Below, piece by piece: positions 52,801 to 64,000 of a DNA stretch of 64,000 nt. A model generated the notes under the pieces. The model had not been told where the DNA came from, searched no databases, and saw nothing but the letters and a program-made list of their open reading frames with translations. The translations under genes were made by a program, and so were the position numbers. The stretch comes from Rhodeus uyekii. Lineage: Eukaryota; Chordata; Actinopteri; Cypriniformes; Acheilognathidae. Location: the NCBI GenBank assembly GCA_037043235.1, contig JAWRVZ010000039.1, positions 4,633,501 through 4,697,500 on the forward strand. Direction: 5' to 3'. Within the stretch, counting starts at the first letter, position 1; each line of letters begins with the position of its first letter.

Positions 52801-54300
52801 GATATTTGTGGATTGGCACTCTTTTTGCTCAGCTTCCTACCAAGTCAAGATTTCACGGTGGAGCCAATGTAGGCATGATATTGACTTGAGATATTGGCAC
52901 TACATGGGTTTGTCCAAAGGTTCCATGTAGGTCCTATTTAAATAAGTCCCAGTACGTGCATTACATGGGCTTGTTCTTTGGATCTATATCGAAACTCATT
53001 ACTAGTATGGGCTAATTCAAATAAAACTGGAAAAATCCATGTAATGCCTATAATGTTTATTGGCTGCACCATGTAATATTGAATGGGTTATGGACATAGG
53101 CACTCTGTAAAGTTTCAGGAATGACAACCATATGTAATACAGAAGGTAATTCAAAATATCAGTCCTGACACTGTGATGATTGACACTTTTGGGCTTGTTG
53201 TTTGGGCATAGCAATCAGGTTTATGGGATTAAGAAAAGGATAATGGGATTAATTGTTGGGTCACAATATTTCACAATGTTATGTTATTTTCATTTTAAAG
53301 CTGTTGGATTTATTTTGGTCTAATATGGGCTTGACCTTGTTTGCTTTTTTTCTCTAGCAAATCTAGCAACACAAATTAGTTAAGCCTTGCACCGCTTTCC
53401 CTGTGGTTTTCATCCAAAAGAAAGACCTCTGATGTTTTTCATAAACAAATAGTTATGAACAAAACTGCATAGAATTTTTATAAATGCAGTCGTTGCTACA
53501 TGAATTTTTCAAGAGCTAATTTTGTTGTAGAATTAATTTGTTAATACCATGTGTACGGAATAGTTTTATCTGCAGTGTGTACATGGCCAATATGTAGGAT
53601 ATATAAGGGTGGTACTGATGTTGGGCAATTACGACAGCATTTTTGTAGTTGTTATGAAAAATTAAGCCTGGAAGAAATAACAAATCTGAAAACAATTGTG
53701 AAGGGATAGATTAATGTCCATTTTAGCTGGCTTGCGTAGCTGCAATTATGTTTTTAAAAAAGTGTGCAGGAAGTGTGTATCCTGTTCCCTGTTTACAATT
53801 ATTAAAATTCTAACATTTACATTTTAGAGTTGAGTATTACAACAGATTTTGTATCTGCATTATGTAAATGCTTAAAGAGATTTCTCTTTGATCTAAAGTG
53901 ATTTCTCTAATCTAAATTTAATCTTAAACTACCCCAAAAATTATTGAGAAGAGGTTCTTCTCGATAATAGAATATTAAGAAGATGATTTTGTTAATATTA
54001 AAAATATCAAAAGGTTGCTCTTCTGGTACAGATACAACTCTTTAAGTAATTTTTGGGGAGTGGATCTAATAAACATGTTGTTCATTTAGATCCAATGATA
54101 CGTTTATTTAGCTCTTAATGTTAAGCAAGGCTCTTGTTATTACATCAAAGATTGTACATTTACAACTGAATTTCTGATGCTTTTGATATTCTCAGTGAAG
54201 AAATTCAGAAAGTCGTTATTACTAAACTGTGATGGAATATTCAGTTCAGGTCATGTCTGTTTATTCGTTAATCTAGCCACTGTACTAAAATAAAAACCTT
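52801..54300 (+). other. pou2af1 3' UTR and flank
   Basis: AT-rich sequence after the stop. A candidate poly-A signal AATAAAAACC lies at about 54,289. An imperfect inverted repeat at 53,931-54,060 (listed separately) lies within it. No other gene seen. Confidence 0.5.
53931..54060. repeat. imperfect inverted repeat (CCCCAAAAATTA), ~130 bp
   Basis: The left arm CTACCCCAAAAATTATTGAG pairs with the right arm AAGTAATTTTTGGGGAGTGG, and the interior has a second pairing (GAAGAGG..CTTCTC; AGAAGAT/ATATC). It resembles a small MITE or a structured 3' UTR element. Confidence 0.55.
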
Positions 54301-57300
54301 GCATTGTTTTGGTTATTTTCTGTGAGTTCCTCAGCCATGCCAGTTTTTAGAGCCTTTTTAGAGCTTTTACAGCGGGACATACTGTCTTTCCAAATGATCC
54401 TAATGACCTTTAAATGAGTTTGTTTCCATTAGTGCTCTAGCACACGAGTTTCTCTCTTAACAGCATGAGTAAAACTGCTGTAACGGTGCAGAACTTTTCT
54501 CTTTAACATTTTTAATCTGATGGGTGCAACAGATTCTCATGTACTAGAGAAGATAATGCTCATACTGCAAGTCACTTCATCAAATTAATTTGTGTTTATG
54601 GAAACACTGATCAGTTCAGTCAGATCAGGTAGGTTACTGAAGAATCTAGTTTTATATATTTGTCAAAAGGTTGTGCAATTTGCAATTGGTTGCATTGCAA
54701 ACAATCACATGCTCCAGGATCATACAAGAAGTTCTTCTCACTTACAGTATGTTGCAATGGAATAAAACATCCTATATTTCTGCATGTGAGAAGCTTGGTC
54801 ATTTGAAATTTAGTTACAAGATAGATTTGGAGCCAAGACCCTCAGAGGTGAAAAATAATGTTTTCAAACCATAAAGAGCACTAAGAGTGAGTGGAACCAA
54901 GAAAAATGACACATGTACTCAAGTGTTTTTCTTGAATGAACATTACCATTGTGCACAAATTTTCGCACACAATTCTTCAGAACACACCGTGCTGTCAAGA
55001 TGCTGCTTCTTACTTTTAAGGTGCCGCTGAATGTGCCCAACAGGATCCAGGGGCATGTCTATACAAAATTTGAGAGATGGAAGAAAGAGAAGAAAAAAAA
55101 ACAGCACAAGGTGTGACTATCAGGGAAAAGCAGGGAAAATGTGTGCTGGAGGGCGACAGTATTTTGACACTTAGCTGAGCAGATTGTGAAAGCAGTGAAA
55201 CAGGTCAACGTCAAATACCTGCTTAAATTGCTCCAATTACAGTTCACGCAGAAGTGTGCACTGGAGACCCAGTACTAAGCTAGATTTTTATTGTAAGCAA
55301 AACTTGCAAAACTGCCACTGGAATAGAAATATGCCATGTTTTCATTTCATATGGTGCATTAAACGGTTTGTGTTTCTTTGTAGATTACTTGATAAATCAT
55401 TGGCAAACATAAACAGTAAAGGTTATTCTCTTCATATGCCAATGCATTAATAATTTCCAAACACAATCTTGAAATGTCAGCAGGGATCCCAGTAACACAG
55501 TATCATGTCTGGGGGGGGGGGGGGGGGGGGGGGACACCAGTATTTCCAAGCTCCTCCTATCAAATAGCCGTTATACAGTACAAAGATTTCACACTCTTGC
55601 TGTTTCCTTGGGAAAATTGCAGAAAACCCAACATACTGGTTTAAAGAGAGATAGGAAGATCTCTGAATGAACTCTTTGACAAGGAGTCATGAGAAGCTTC
55701 CAAGACTGCCAATGGAGCTGAAATAAGGAAATATGGTAATTTGACCTATCCACGTTTTAGGTTTCTGGAGATTTGAGCTGATACTCTCTGCAGATATTGA
55801 ATACATCCAACCCGCTTGTCTAAAGTCGTCCATTTGTATCCGTCTCTCTTTTGGCTGGTTCCCGTTATAGGTCACCAAAGAATTATCTGCACAGTCATTT
55901 GGCAGAGGTTTTACTCTGGATGCCCTTGCCAATGCCACTCAGCACTAAGTCCCGGTTGGTTGGTTGGGTGGGGTGATTTTGGGTCCCTCTTGGTTGAAAC
56001 CTCTCAGGGTGGGGGGTCCTGCACAAACAAGTCTAGACCAATCCATGTTGGCAAAAAGTCTATGAGAAAAACTTAACATCAACATCTGTGGGCATGATAC
56101 AACTTGCCTTCAATTTGTCTAAGAACTAGAGTTATTACTTCTACAAAAAGGATGAAATGCCAGGTGTATTGAATACTGAGAACAAATATACCTTTCAGCA
56201 TTTTTGTATAAAACACATCAAGTTTAATAACCGCATATTCCTTCTATTCCAGTTGCTTTACAAGACATACCCTTCCCAGTTTTAGCTGCTAATGAGTTTC
56301 TAGAAAAATAAGTTGTCAGAGCTGCTGTTTAGCTAAAATTAAAATCTTCTCCTTATTGTTGTCATAAATCTGCTAATCTTTTCAACATTGACCTCTCACT
56401 CTTTTTATAATTGAGAAAGTAATTTATGATACTGTCACTCAGGAATGACCATCACTGATATATAAGATTACAGTTTTGTCATGTTGAATGCATGTGCTTC
56501 CTATGTAAAAGGAGGATAAAAAAGAAAGTTATGAAAGTCTAAGTTATGAAAAGTCTATGCTAGTTATGCTATAGAAATATGCTTTTATTTCCAATTTTAA
56601 AAATCTGTGCATAATAGCATTGCTTCTTAAGAGGTTGAAAGCAGACAAAAAGTTCAGGTTAGCTGCCTATAGTGCATAGTAAGCACGGAGTTCATTTCTG
56701 ATCATAAAACAGTGTTGCCATAAAAACACTTTCATGTTTGCCCTTTTGACCTACACACATTGTTTCTGTTAAGACTCTTCTACACCAATTTCAATTTCTC
56801 TGTGTTAATGTTGGTGAAAGCTTATTGTTCAGTAGTTTTCCAGATAACTTTTTTTTTTTTTTTTTGCTCAATGACTGATATTTTATAGCTCACAGGGTGT
56901 TCTGTGCTTCAAAAACCGTTCCATGTTTCTCATTAAATTAAACACTGGACAAAAACTTTTGAGGACACTGAGAAAAAAAAAATTATGAAAAGCATAATAA
57001 AGGCTTAAGCAAATTTACTTTCCATCTAAAGTAATTTGATTAAGATAGGAACCATACGATTATCAATTGGTCAATACCTTACTTACTTTTTATTATTTTT
57101 CTTGTTCCCTGTATCCCATTAAACTGGGGCTAGACACTCCTGGCACACAAAAAAGGTTCAGTAATACTTCATTGTTCATTAACCTTGTTTAATTAATCTA
57201 ACAAAACCGCAAAAAGATTTACTCAGTTGCATTTCCTTCTTTTTTCTATACTTATTAACTAGACTACATGAACATAACTTCTTGCATTTTCTTTCATACT

Positions 57301-58820
57301 GAATTATTGAGGGTAAACATAAATCTGATTTGCCAGACCACTGCATCAGAAATATTACAAGAACAAAAAACTTGAAGTCATCTGACAAGTTAGGTCAAAA
57401 AACTCTAAATGAGAGTAGATTTATCCATAACACAAATCTGCTTTCCTGTTTAACTGCAGTCAGCCTGTTGTAACAGAATACTTTCAATGTTTTATCTTAA
57501 ACAAGGTGTGAAACTGTCGAACTCAAATTCCCAATGGCGTTACTGAAGTATTTTTGGCATCCTTCCCACCAGCCGAGACACCTATGTGTCTGATATGTGT
57601 TATCTATCATCAGAAGACAGTACAATACCTGCCTCTACACTCAGATTAACCTCCAAGAAGAGGACTGGCTGGTGCAATTAATCCTTATAATGTTCTACAG
57701 CAATGTACAATGTTCTTGTTTAAACTAATGAATCATGGTATCAGTGATGGTAGTGTCATCAGAAAGAATATGCTACTTAGCAGTTCATGCTATAGGCCTA
57801 TATCCTACAAAAGCAGGGTGTGTGACGAGGGGAGGGCAAGTGCATTTTAAACCTTAGCCTTTTTTCACCATGTGTCATGGTTTTGGTGTGAAAGCTCAGT
57901 TTGTTGGCGATTCACTTCACTTTGTTGTGACATGCTCAGTGTGAAACGGCCGTAAAAGTTTTAATTTTAAGAAGATACTATCATGTGGGAGCATAATAAC
58001 AACTGTGTGGAATATACCAATTGAATTAGTAGGGGAGGAAATTATGTAAAAAGAGTAGTAGACACTTGACATGTAAAACAACCAATCAGAGTTTGTTTCG
58101 TTTAGTGTGATGTAAACTTTATGTTGGCTAGATAAGGTATTTTCTTAAAACATAAAATAATTTGAAGATCTGGAGATAGATGGATAGTTGTGTTCTGGGT
58201 CATTCCTCAAGTGTTGCTTTATGGTTGCTAAGGTGTTCTGGGTGACTTCCTATATGCCCACATACAAACATTCGGTTAAGAAGACTCAGAAGTCTTAAAT
58301 CTCAGTGTTTTTGTTGCTCTTAAGCTTGTGGTATTGACTGAAACTTGTGATTTTTATGTCTTCCAAGTAGCCTACATAATATTAAATATTTCCCCACCAT
58401 ACATTTACAGTAATTATATCCCCACCAGAATATTTTTCGTATGAAAATCTGAATGCAATATTGCAAAAGAAAACAGACCCAAAATTACTTAATTACTAAA
58501 TTCGAAACATTAAAGAATATATGCTTTCAGTTCAGCGATTTTAGTTTATTGGGCGATTTTATTGATCAATCAATCCCAGGACATTATAGACAGTAAGTTC
58601 TTAATGATTGTGCGAGCTACTGTTTATACGTGTGTGTTTGATCTACAATGAAGCAGCGAATAACTTTAGATCGTCTAATCACTTGTACAGAAAATGTTTT
58701 AAACGTGTATTCCCCTGGTCAAAATTGAGTATGGAGATGGCATAAACAGTGATCGTGATTAAGCAACTGAAAGCCATGCGAAATTCAACCAGGGACAGAA
58801 ACGAGACGGACTTGAGCTGT
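54301..58820. other. intergenic between pou2af1 and pou2af3, no gene assigned
   Basis: Mainly AT-rich, with a poly-G run at 55,511-55,533. The segment 55,690-56,070 is open on both strands with moderate GC but no recognisable domain; it may be an old transposon. No microRNA of the mir-34b/c family, which flanks this locus in mammals, was found by seed search by eye. Confidence 0.45.
55511..55533. repeat. poly-G run
   Basis: About 23 consecutive G in otherwise AT-rich intergenic DNA. Confidence 0.95.
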
Positions 58821-59190
58821 ACTTACACGTGGCTCGTTCCTTCGCGGGAAGAGGCGACATTGCCCGAGATGAGAGCTTGATGCTCGACGGGCCTTACTAT
58901 CCATTTCTCTATAGCAGTAGATAGAGAAAAATGCGGGAGAATATCGCGGATGTTTCGCCCGCGGCGGTGAGTGTTTGCCTCTGCGTGCATGGACCTGTTT
59001 GTTTGGGTTAACGCCCTCGAGATAACCCTAATGGATGGGCGGTGTTAGGCCGTCGACAATCGCTCTTTAGGTCAGAGAATTGCGGCAATTATCATTCATC
59101 GGACGGGGATTTCAGACAGTTTGGGAACGTAGGGCGGGGCCAAATGCAAACGGTCGAAGAACATGAGTCGGACACTTTTATAGTCCTCCT
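58820..59190. promoter_or_regulatory. CpG-rich segment, candidate bidirectional promoter
   Basis: CpG density is far above the surroundings, and a GC box (GGGCGGGGCC) lies at about 59,132-59,141. On the + strand ATG 58,931 opens 12 codons (MRENIADVSPAA) ending exactly at a GTGAGT donor (58,967). On the - strand ATG 58,904 opens 26 codons (MDSKARRASS...) ending exactly at a GTAAGT donor (58,826). The two ATGs flank an inverted repeat (ATTTCTCTAT / ATAGAGAAAAAT). Neither putative first exon could be joined to a second. It could instead be the start of a non-coding RNA or a distal enhancer of pou2af1/pou2af3. Confidence 0.4.
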
Positions 59191-60627
59191 TTCGTGCACA
59201 TAGGGTATGTAGGGGGGGTTATTCCAGAAAGTGAGATTATCTTACTGTTAAACATATCCTGAACTCTTGGTTGATTAACCCAAACCTTGCTTACTCAAGG
59301 CATGTTGGTTCCAAAAATTGCATCCGGTAGTAAGTTAATCAAACTCAGAGTTTATTTATCGTTCACACACAAGACATTCTCAACAGAGCAACGAATCCAC
59401 GAGTCACCATGAAAACGGACGCTGAGAAAAAGTGCACCATATATTTTACTCCTCCTTTTTTTGTTTAATGCCGATTTATAGAATCTCGCCACCTATTTAG
59501 GGATTTTGTAATAATGTTTCAGTCTTTTTGTTAAAAAATCTTTAAATCACTGTGAATAAGAACTATATACCGGTAGTTTATTTTTGGCTAATTGTATAAT
59601 AAAGAGACTCATTCAACTATTTAAAAGTTTGTGCTTGCAAAGGTAACGTGGCTTTAAAAGTTTATTTTTTTATGCTTAGTAATTTAGCTTTTTCTATTAT
59701 ATAAATATATTATAGCAAAGATTTTTGTCCTGCTGCAAAAAAAATTAAAAAGCATCTGAATACAGAACAACAGTAGGCCTATGCGAGATGATAATCTCAA
59801 TTTATAATAGAGATAATAATATCTATCTATCTACCTCTCTCTCTTTCTGTATAATCTGTTACGCCCACTGAGCTTCAACAATAGGGCCAATTTTGTTTTT
59901 GGAACGAAAGTTGAGTTATCTGCTTACACTTAAACATACCTGGGTATGTCACATAACCTTTTTGAGCTATACATCTTTCCATTAATTTATCCTGTGATAT
60001 CCTTTGACGTGATTCATCAATTCAATGTTGAATATGAGTCACACCACATATATTATGATCACATGGCCATTGGTGCATGGACCCCAATGATTTAGTATAG
60101 ATTAGTGTTGTAGTTCTCAAGTTTCAAGAATTAAACGCACACAAAATTCAAGATATGATCGCAAAAACACACTCGCATGAGATCTTGTTTTTATATTATA
60201 CCATAGGATATAATTAAGCAATATCACAAGAGCAAAAGAGCAGTGTTCACAAATATAAACACAATGGCAAATTTGATATTGATTTCATACAAAAGTTCAA
60301 TAAACTAGAAGTTAAGAAGTGACTTACATTTTTGCTAATGAATCAGCTGCTTTGAACAAATCGATTGAATGAATGTTTCAGTGGCTCACTCAAGTTTTGA
60401 ATTCAGTTTCATAAAGGTAGCCCTATTTTTCCATCCCATTTCTATACTGAAAATGATTTTGAGGAGTGCTAGTCTGGTCTTGGTCTTGTCTTGGTCTCAG
60501 CCCAACAAAGTCTTGGTCTTAACACACTGTGGTCTTGTTCTCAACTTGGTCTCGGTTTAGGTGGTCTTGACACTATGAAATAGTATAGTCTATAGATTAG
60601 GTGCTAGAAGATTGAATACTTACTTGC
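59191..60627. other. intergenic, no gene seen
   Basis: AT-rich. A short (TATC)n stretch lies near 59,820. A GGTCTTG-rich low-complexity stretch (about 60,474-60,571) looks like part of an old element. Confidence 0.5.
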
Positions 60628-60894
60628 TTGCTTGCTTTAGCACCCTGTTGCCCGAGACTGGTTGCTCACTGAAGCTAAGTAAGGCTGAGCCTGGTCAGTA
60701 CAGGAGACCTTTTGGGAAAACTAGGATGCTGCTGGAAGAGGTGTTAGTGTTAGGCCAGTAGAGGGTGCTCACACTGAGGTCTGTGTAGATCCGAATGCCT
60801 CAGGATAATGATGGGTGCACTAAACTGTCAAAAAGCACTGTCCTTCGGATGAGGTTCTGACTCTCTGTGGTCATTAAAAATCCTGAATAATAAA
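60628..60894 (+). mobile_element. 5S-rRNA-derived SINE (SINE3-type)
   Basis: The head GAAGCTAAGTAAGGCTGAGC then CTGGTCAGTACAGGAGACC, GGGAAAACTAGGATGCTG follows the internal promoter half of 5S rRNA with substitutions. The body has GGCCAGTAGAGGGTGCTCAC and CTGTCCTTCGGATGAGG, and the tail CTCTCTGTGGTCATTAAAAATCC is typical of fish SINE3. It is not a functional 5S gene because the 5S part is incomplete and diverged. Confidence 0.85.
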
Positions 60895-63136
60895 ATAATA
60901 TAACTTTAATAACATAATAATAAATAGTAATAATATACAATTAAAAAACTAATGAAAAAATGTATTTGTGAATCTGAAAATTACTGCTTTCGGCTAACTC
61001 CTAACTCCTCTGAGAAATCTAATTCTATCTGAAATTAAATTCGTCATTGTTTGGTAAGCTGATTTTCTATGTACCTAACCTCAGCAATTTGTAACCAGTT
61101 TTATGTGTACTGTATTTTTTCAGGACTGATAAATGACTGTCTGAAGACCAAAACATCTGCTATAGTACTGTATACTATAATGAAATTTGGATAAATGTGC
61201 ATGCTAAGTTCATTTACAGTTCTTTAATGTGTGAACTTTTCTTTTCTAGTGCTTTTCATCTACTGCAAGATCATTTTATTGTAGTAAAATTAAAATATTT
61301 TTCCCCAAAAGTGTATTCCTGTATATGTATTGGGGAAAGCAAGAACGTATTAGGATATTACTGTGTACCTTGCATGCAATGTAAGTCGCTTTGGATAGCA
61401 TAAATGTAAATGTATTGTTGTGTACTGTAATAGACATTGAGCTGCAAAATAATTCCTGAATCCCAATAAGAGTTTTTTGTTACAGTGTTATGAATAGATC
61501 TCACTAGTGTTCACTGGGCAGGAAAGAAGTTCCTTGCTAGACCTTATGCCACTCCTTTGCTACCCTATACATTATTTTGCATTCACAAAAGTGAACATTG
61601 CACAATCACAGAAAAACACGATCCCGTTACATTTGCAGTGTCGCATGTTGATGAGCAGATAGAAGACATAACTTATTTTCTTTGGCTTAAAAATACAATC
61701 AGTTTTGAACTGGAATTATTTCCCTATAATGTAGACTAATTGGGGGTTTCTTTTCTCTTGAATGGGTAGACAGTTTGTTGGAAAATCCAGTTTAAGACCG
61801 AACTTTAATTAGAAGAATAACAATCCAATTGTTTGTTTTCTCAGACTCAAAGATAACATGAGCAGAGGGTAGAGAAGTGTGTGTGCTGGAATGAGATATC
61901 ACGTTGTGGAGAAGTGGGAGGGGACTCCGCATGTTCAAGGAAACAAGAAGCCAACGTGTGGATCGAGGAAAACTTCCTTGTCCTTTGCTCTCCCTAGGGG
62001 ATTTCCAAGTTGGTTCCCAGTAGGGAGAGAAAAAAATGAGCGTCTGCCAAATGTACACACCCTTCTGTTTGACTGCAAAACATTCCCTGTTTCTGTAGTT
62101 AATGAATACACAATTGCGTGACCGTTAAATGATTAAGTCGCGCCATGATCCCAAGTTAAAAGAGACACGGGACATTTATTTTAAATGAATGAAAAATTAT
62201 GTCTGAGCATGTTTAAAAAGAGATATCCAAACATGAATGAAGATCTTTTCTAGCTTTCATTTCTAAAGACTTCTTTGACACTGTAAATGCACTGCTTGGA
62301 ATCGTATTTCACAGGAACTGATACGATTATTCCTTATCATTTCATACATCTAGATTTTGTAACCTCTTTTGAGAGACCTTTTATTGACAGGGCTATATGT
62401 AAGTTATTCAATTCCTTTTCTTTATTTAATTTTGCATCGCCAGAACTGAAGTTAACGGTGCTGCGTTTTCCTTTCGATTTCATCTTTGGGTGAAAGTGTG
62501 TGATAATTAAAGTTCTCGTTCCACGATGATGATGAAAAGTGTAATTCTAGCTGTGATTTTACTTTAAAAAATATTAAGCAATTAAATGTTCTACTTTAGT
62601 GAGTTTCTTTTTTGTAGAAGTAAAGACAAATGTTAACAGTAATGAACTATAATCAATGCATTGTCGAATATCATTTCATTTCATAAATATATGCTGTGTA
62701 AAATTCCCCCCTCCTCCTTTCCTCATGTTGAAAGTCGATATGCAAAACAATAATTGTGCCCTTATAGCAACTACAACTGTTTTCTCAAGTTTAAAAAACT
62801 GTCAAAATTTCCGATGTACATTTCAAGAGCGAGAAACTGATTAAAAATCTGAAATTGGTTCCCAATTATTAACACAACTAAGCAGTTTTAACAAAAAATA
62901 TTCCAGAAAAATTACGAAAAATATGTTTATTGTAGAAAAGATAAATGAATATTTTGTAAATTATACTCACACGTTTAGCTCCCTGCAATCAACCTTGTTG
63001 CTTAACAGTTTTCCTAACCTAATTCTAATCATGCATTCTATCATTGTTTTGTTTTTTTCTTTGATCGAAACTAAAATACAACAAATACATCAATTATGAC
63101 ACTGAAATGATCGCGCAAAGTGCTTGTAAATGCATT
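60895..63136. other. intergenic / 3' flank of pou2af3
   Basis: AT-rich, with a GC-richer island at 61,860-62,060 containing a perfect kappaB-type site (GGGGATTTCC at 61,997-62,006). No convincing coding frame. Poly-A signals for the - strand gene pou2af3 would lie in the right part. Confidence 0.45.
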
Positions 63137-63812
63137 TTATATGTAACACATCTCAGAGTTTGAGGTATCCCTTCTGAAGTAAGTGTCGTCGTTATAGGAA
63201 AACAAACAGTCTGATGAGCCGTAGGGCGCATACTCCGAAGTTGCCATGCCTTCCTGCGCATTGGACCAGTGCGACAGACAAAAACAATGCTGAAGGTTGC
63301 AATGCTGATAGTGGTAATTTTCTGGAGAGAAGCTGGAACTCAAATCCATCCGTGTCGGGGAGCTGTAGCACGAGGAAGATGAAGAGTGGGACTGAGGGGG
63401 AGAGTAACTGTTGTAATCGACTGGACTGGGGAGATTGAAGGAGTCTGAGGGTGACCTCGATACCTGAGGAAACAGCAATAAAAAAAATACAACATGCATG
63501 TTTTTATTAACTGAAAGTGAAATCCATTAGAACGGTCCAAATGCCCACAAGGTTTGTTCAAAATGAAGAAGCACCAAACACGTACCAGGCTAGTGCCATA
63601 GAGGTCCGAATTAGAAGGCATATATCCGTTAGACCACTGCGCAGAAACTGGACACACGAAATTACTGCCGCTGAAAGTCTCAGGTGGCATCGTGTGCATC
63701 ATCTGTTGATGATCATAAGCATTCTCCATCGGGATGTTGGCATTTTCGGTAAAGGGACGTGTCTGAAAATAGTGCTCTGGAGCTTGCATTCCAGAGAAGA
63801 TATCAAGGTGGG
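63137..63812 (-). CDS. POU2AF3 (COLCA2/OCA-T2)-like coactivator, 3' part only
   Basis: Two - strand exons are visible: 63586-63812 and 63137-63463, joined in frame (...YGTSL|VSRSPSD...). Upstream exons, including the OCA peptide exon, lie beyond the right edge. Human COLCA2-like features are the late SPVDYNSYSPPQ (human LDYSYSPVQ), SFSPENYHYQHC (human PPEDHSYQHL), YGSSDCLFSY (human YPSTDCVDFA) and the terminal SEMCYI (human CDICYS). POU2AF3 is a nuclear coactivator of POU2F3 in tuft-type cells. The two exons give about 184 residues, close to the matching part of the human protein. Convergent with pou2af1, as in human. POU2AF2 is a less likely alternative. Confidence 0.8.
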
Positions 63813-64000
63813 CTGTTGGGAAGACAGAAGAAAATGCTGGCTTGAGAACAGGAGAACATTTAAATTAGGCCAGTAAGACTTGGGATGATGTCACGAGACC
63901 ATCAGCCAACAGCTAAATCACATTTGAATAGTAGTTTATAAATAGGAGATCATTCCAGGATCCGTAAGGAACACCTATAGATGTGTGTGTCATTGTTCTT
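63813..64000 (-). other. pou2af3 intron, cut by the window edge
   Basis: Acceptor tract TTCTGTCTTCCCAACAG precedes the exon starting at 63,812. The remaining 188 bases are intron sequence; the gene continues to the right. Confidence 0.7.

Noticed and set aside
55687..56076. Overlapping open frames on both strands near 55.7-56.1 kb
   Set aside because: No domain, no splice-compatible context and repeat-like wording (GGTTGGTTGGTTGGG). Most likely an old element or chance.
60628..60740. A functional 5S rRNA gene
   Set aside because: The 5S-like part is incomplete and diverged and is followed by SINE body and tail sequence.
53000..64000. Possible mir-34b/c precursor, which flanks this locus in mammals
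   Set aside because: No GGCAGTGT-type seed hairpin was found on either strand in this interval; the cluster may lie outside the window.

Overview
This window is vertebrate nuclear DNA, most probably from a teleost and likely a cyprinid-like fish. The evidence is spliced, AT-rich genes with recognisable vertebrate orthologues, GT/AG introns, long (GT)n and (AT)n microsatellites, and a fish-type mobile element load: Tc1-like, Tigger/pogo, hAT, DIRS-like, a sushi-type chromovirus and a 5S-derived SINE. There are no prokaryotic features. Species cannot be fixed without a search.

Four host genes can be reconstructed exon by exon. (1) atf5, + strand, about 4.9-9.3 kb: a stress-response bZIP factor with a 10-base first coding exon and what look like two alternative leaders rich in small upstream ORFs. 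(2) An IkappaB-zeta-like gene (nfkbiz-like), - strand, 24.65 to about 18.0 kb: an OCA motif exon followed by ankyrin-repeat exons. (3) pou2af1 (OBF-1/OCA-B), + strand, 46.1-52.8 kb: five exons, 260 codons. (4) The 3' part of pou2af3 (COLCA2/OCA-T2), - strand, from 63.8 to 63.1 kb, with its OCA exon beyond the right edge. pou2af1 and pou2af3 are convergent, as they are in human 11q23.

The most interesting biology is that three members of the OCA-motif coactivator class lie within 45 kb: two POU coactivators and one NF-kappaB-type ankyrin coactivator. In human, NFKBIZ is on a different chromosome from the POU2AF cluster. The window may therefore preserve an ancestral linkage that explains why an IkappaB protein and the Oct coactivators share one peptide. 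The visible ankyrin array of the nfkbiz-like gene also looks shortened.

Between atf5 and the nfkbiz-like gene lie a duplicated ~0.8 kb block (9.95-10.75 and 13.5-14.3 kb), a 130-base tandem repeat, a perfect fold-back element and a MITE. The 25-45 kb interval is dominated by transposons. An hAT element keeps its 8-bp target duplication. Several solo LTRs and a decayed DIRS-like retroelement are present. A Tigger-type element is split by a nearly intact 5.1 kb Ty3/gypsy chromovirus whose two LTRs differ at a single base and whose primer site matches its own predicted 5' RNA end. A CpG-rich segment at 58.8-59.2 kb looks like an unassigned promoter with candidate exons on both strands. The rest is AT-rich non-coding DNA.
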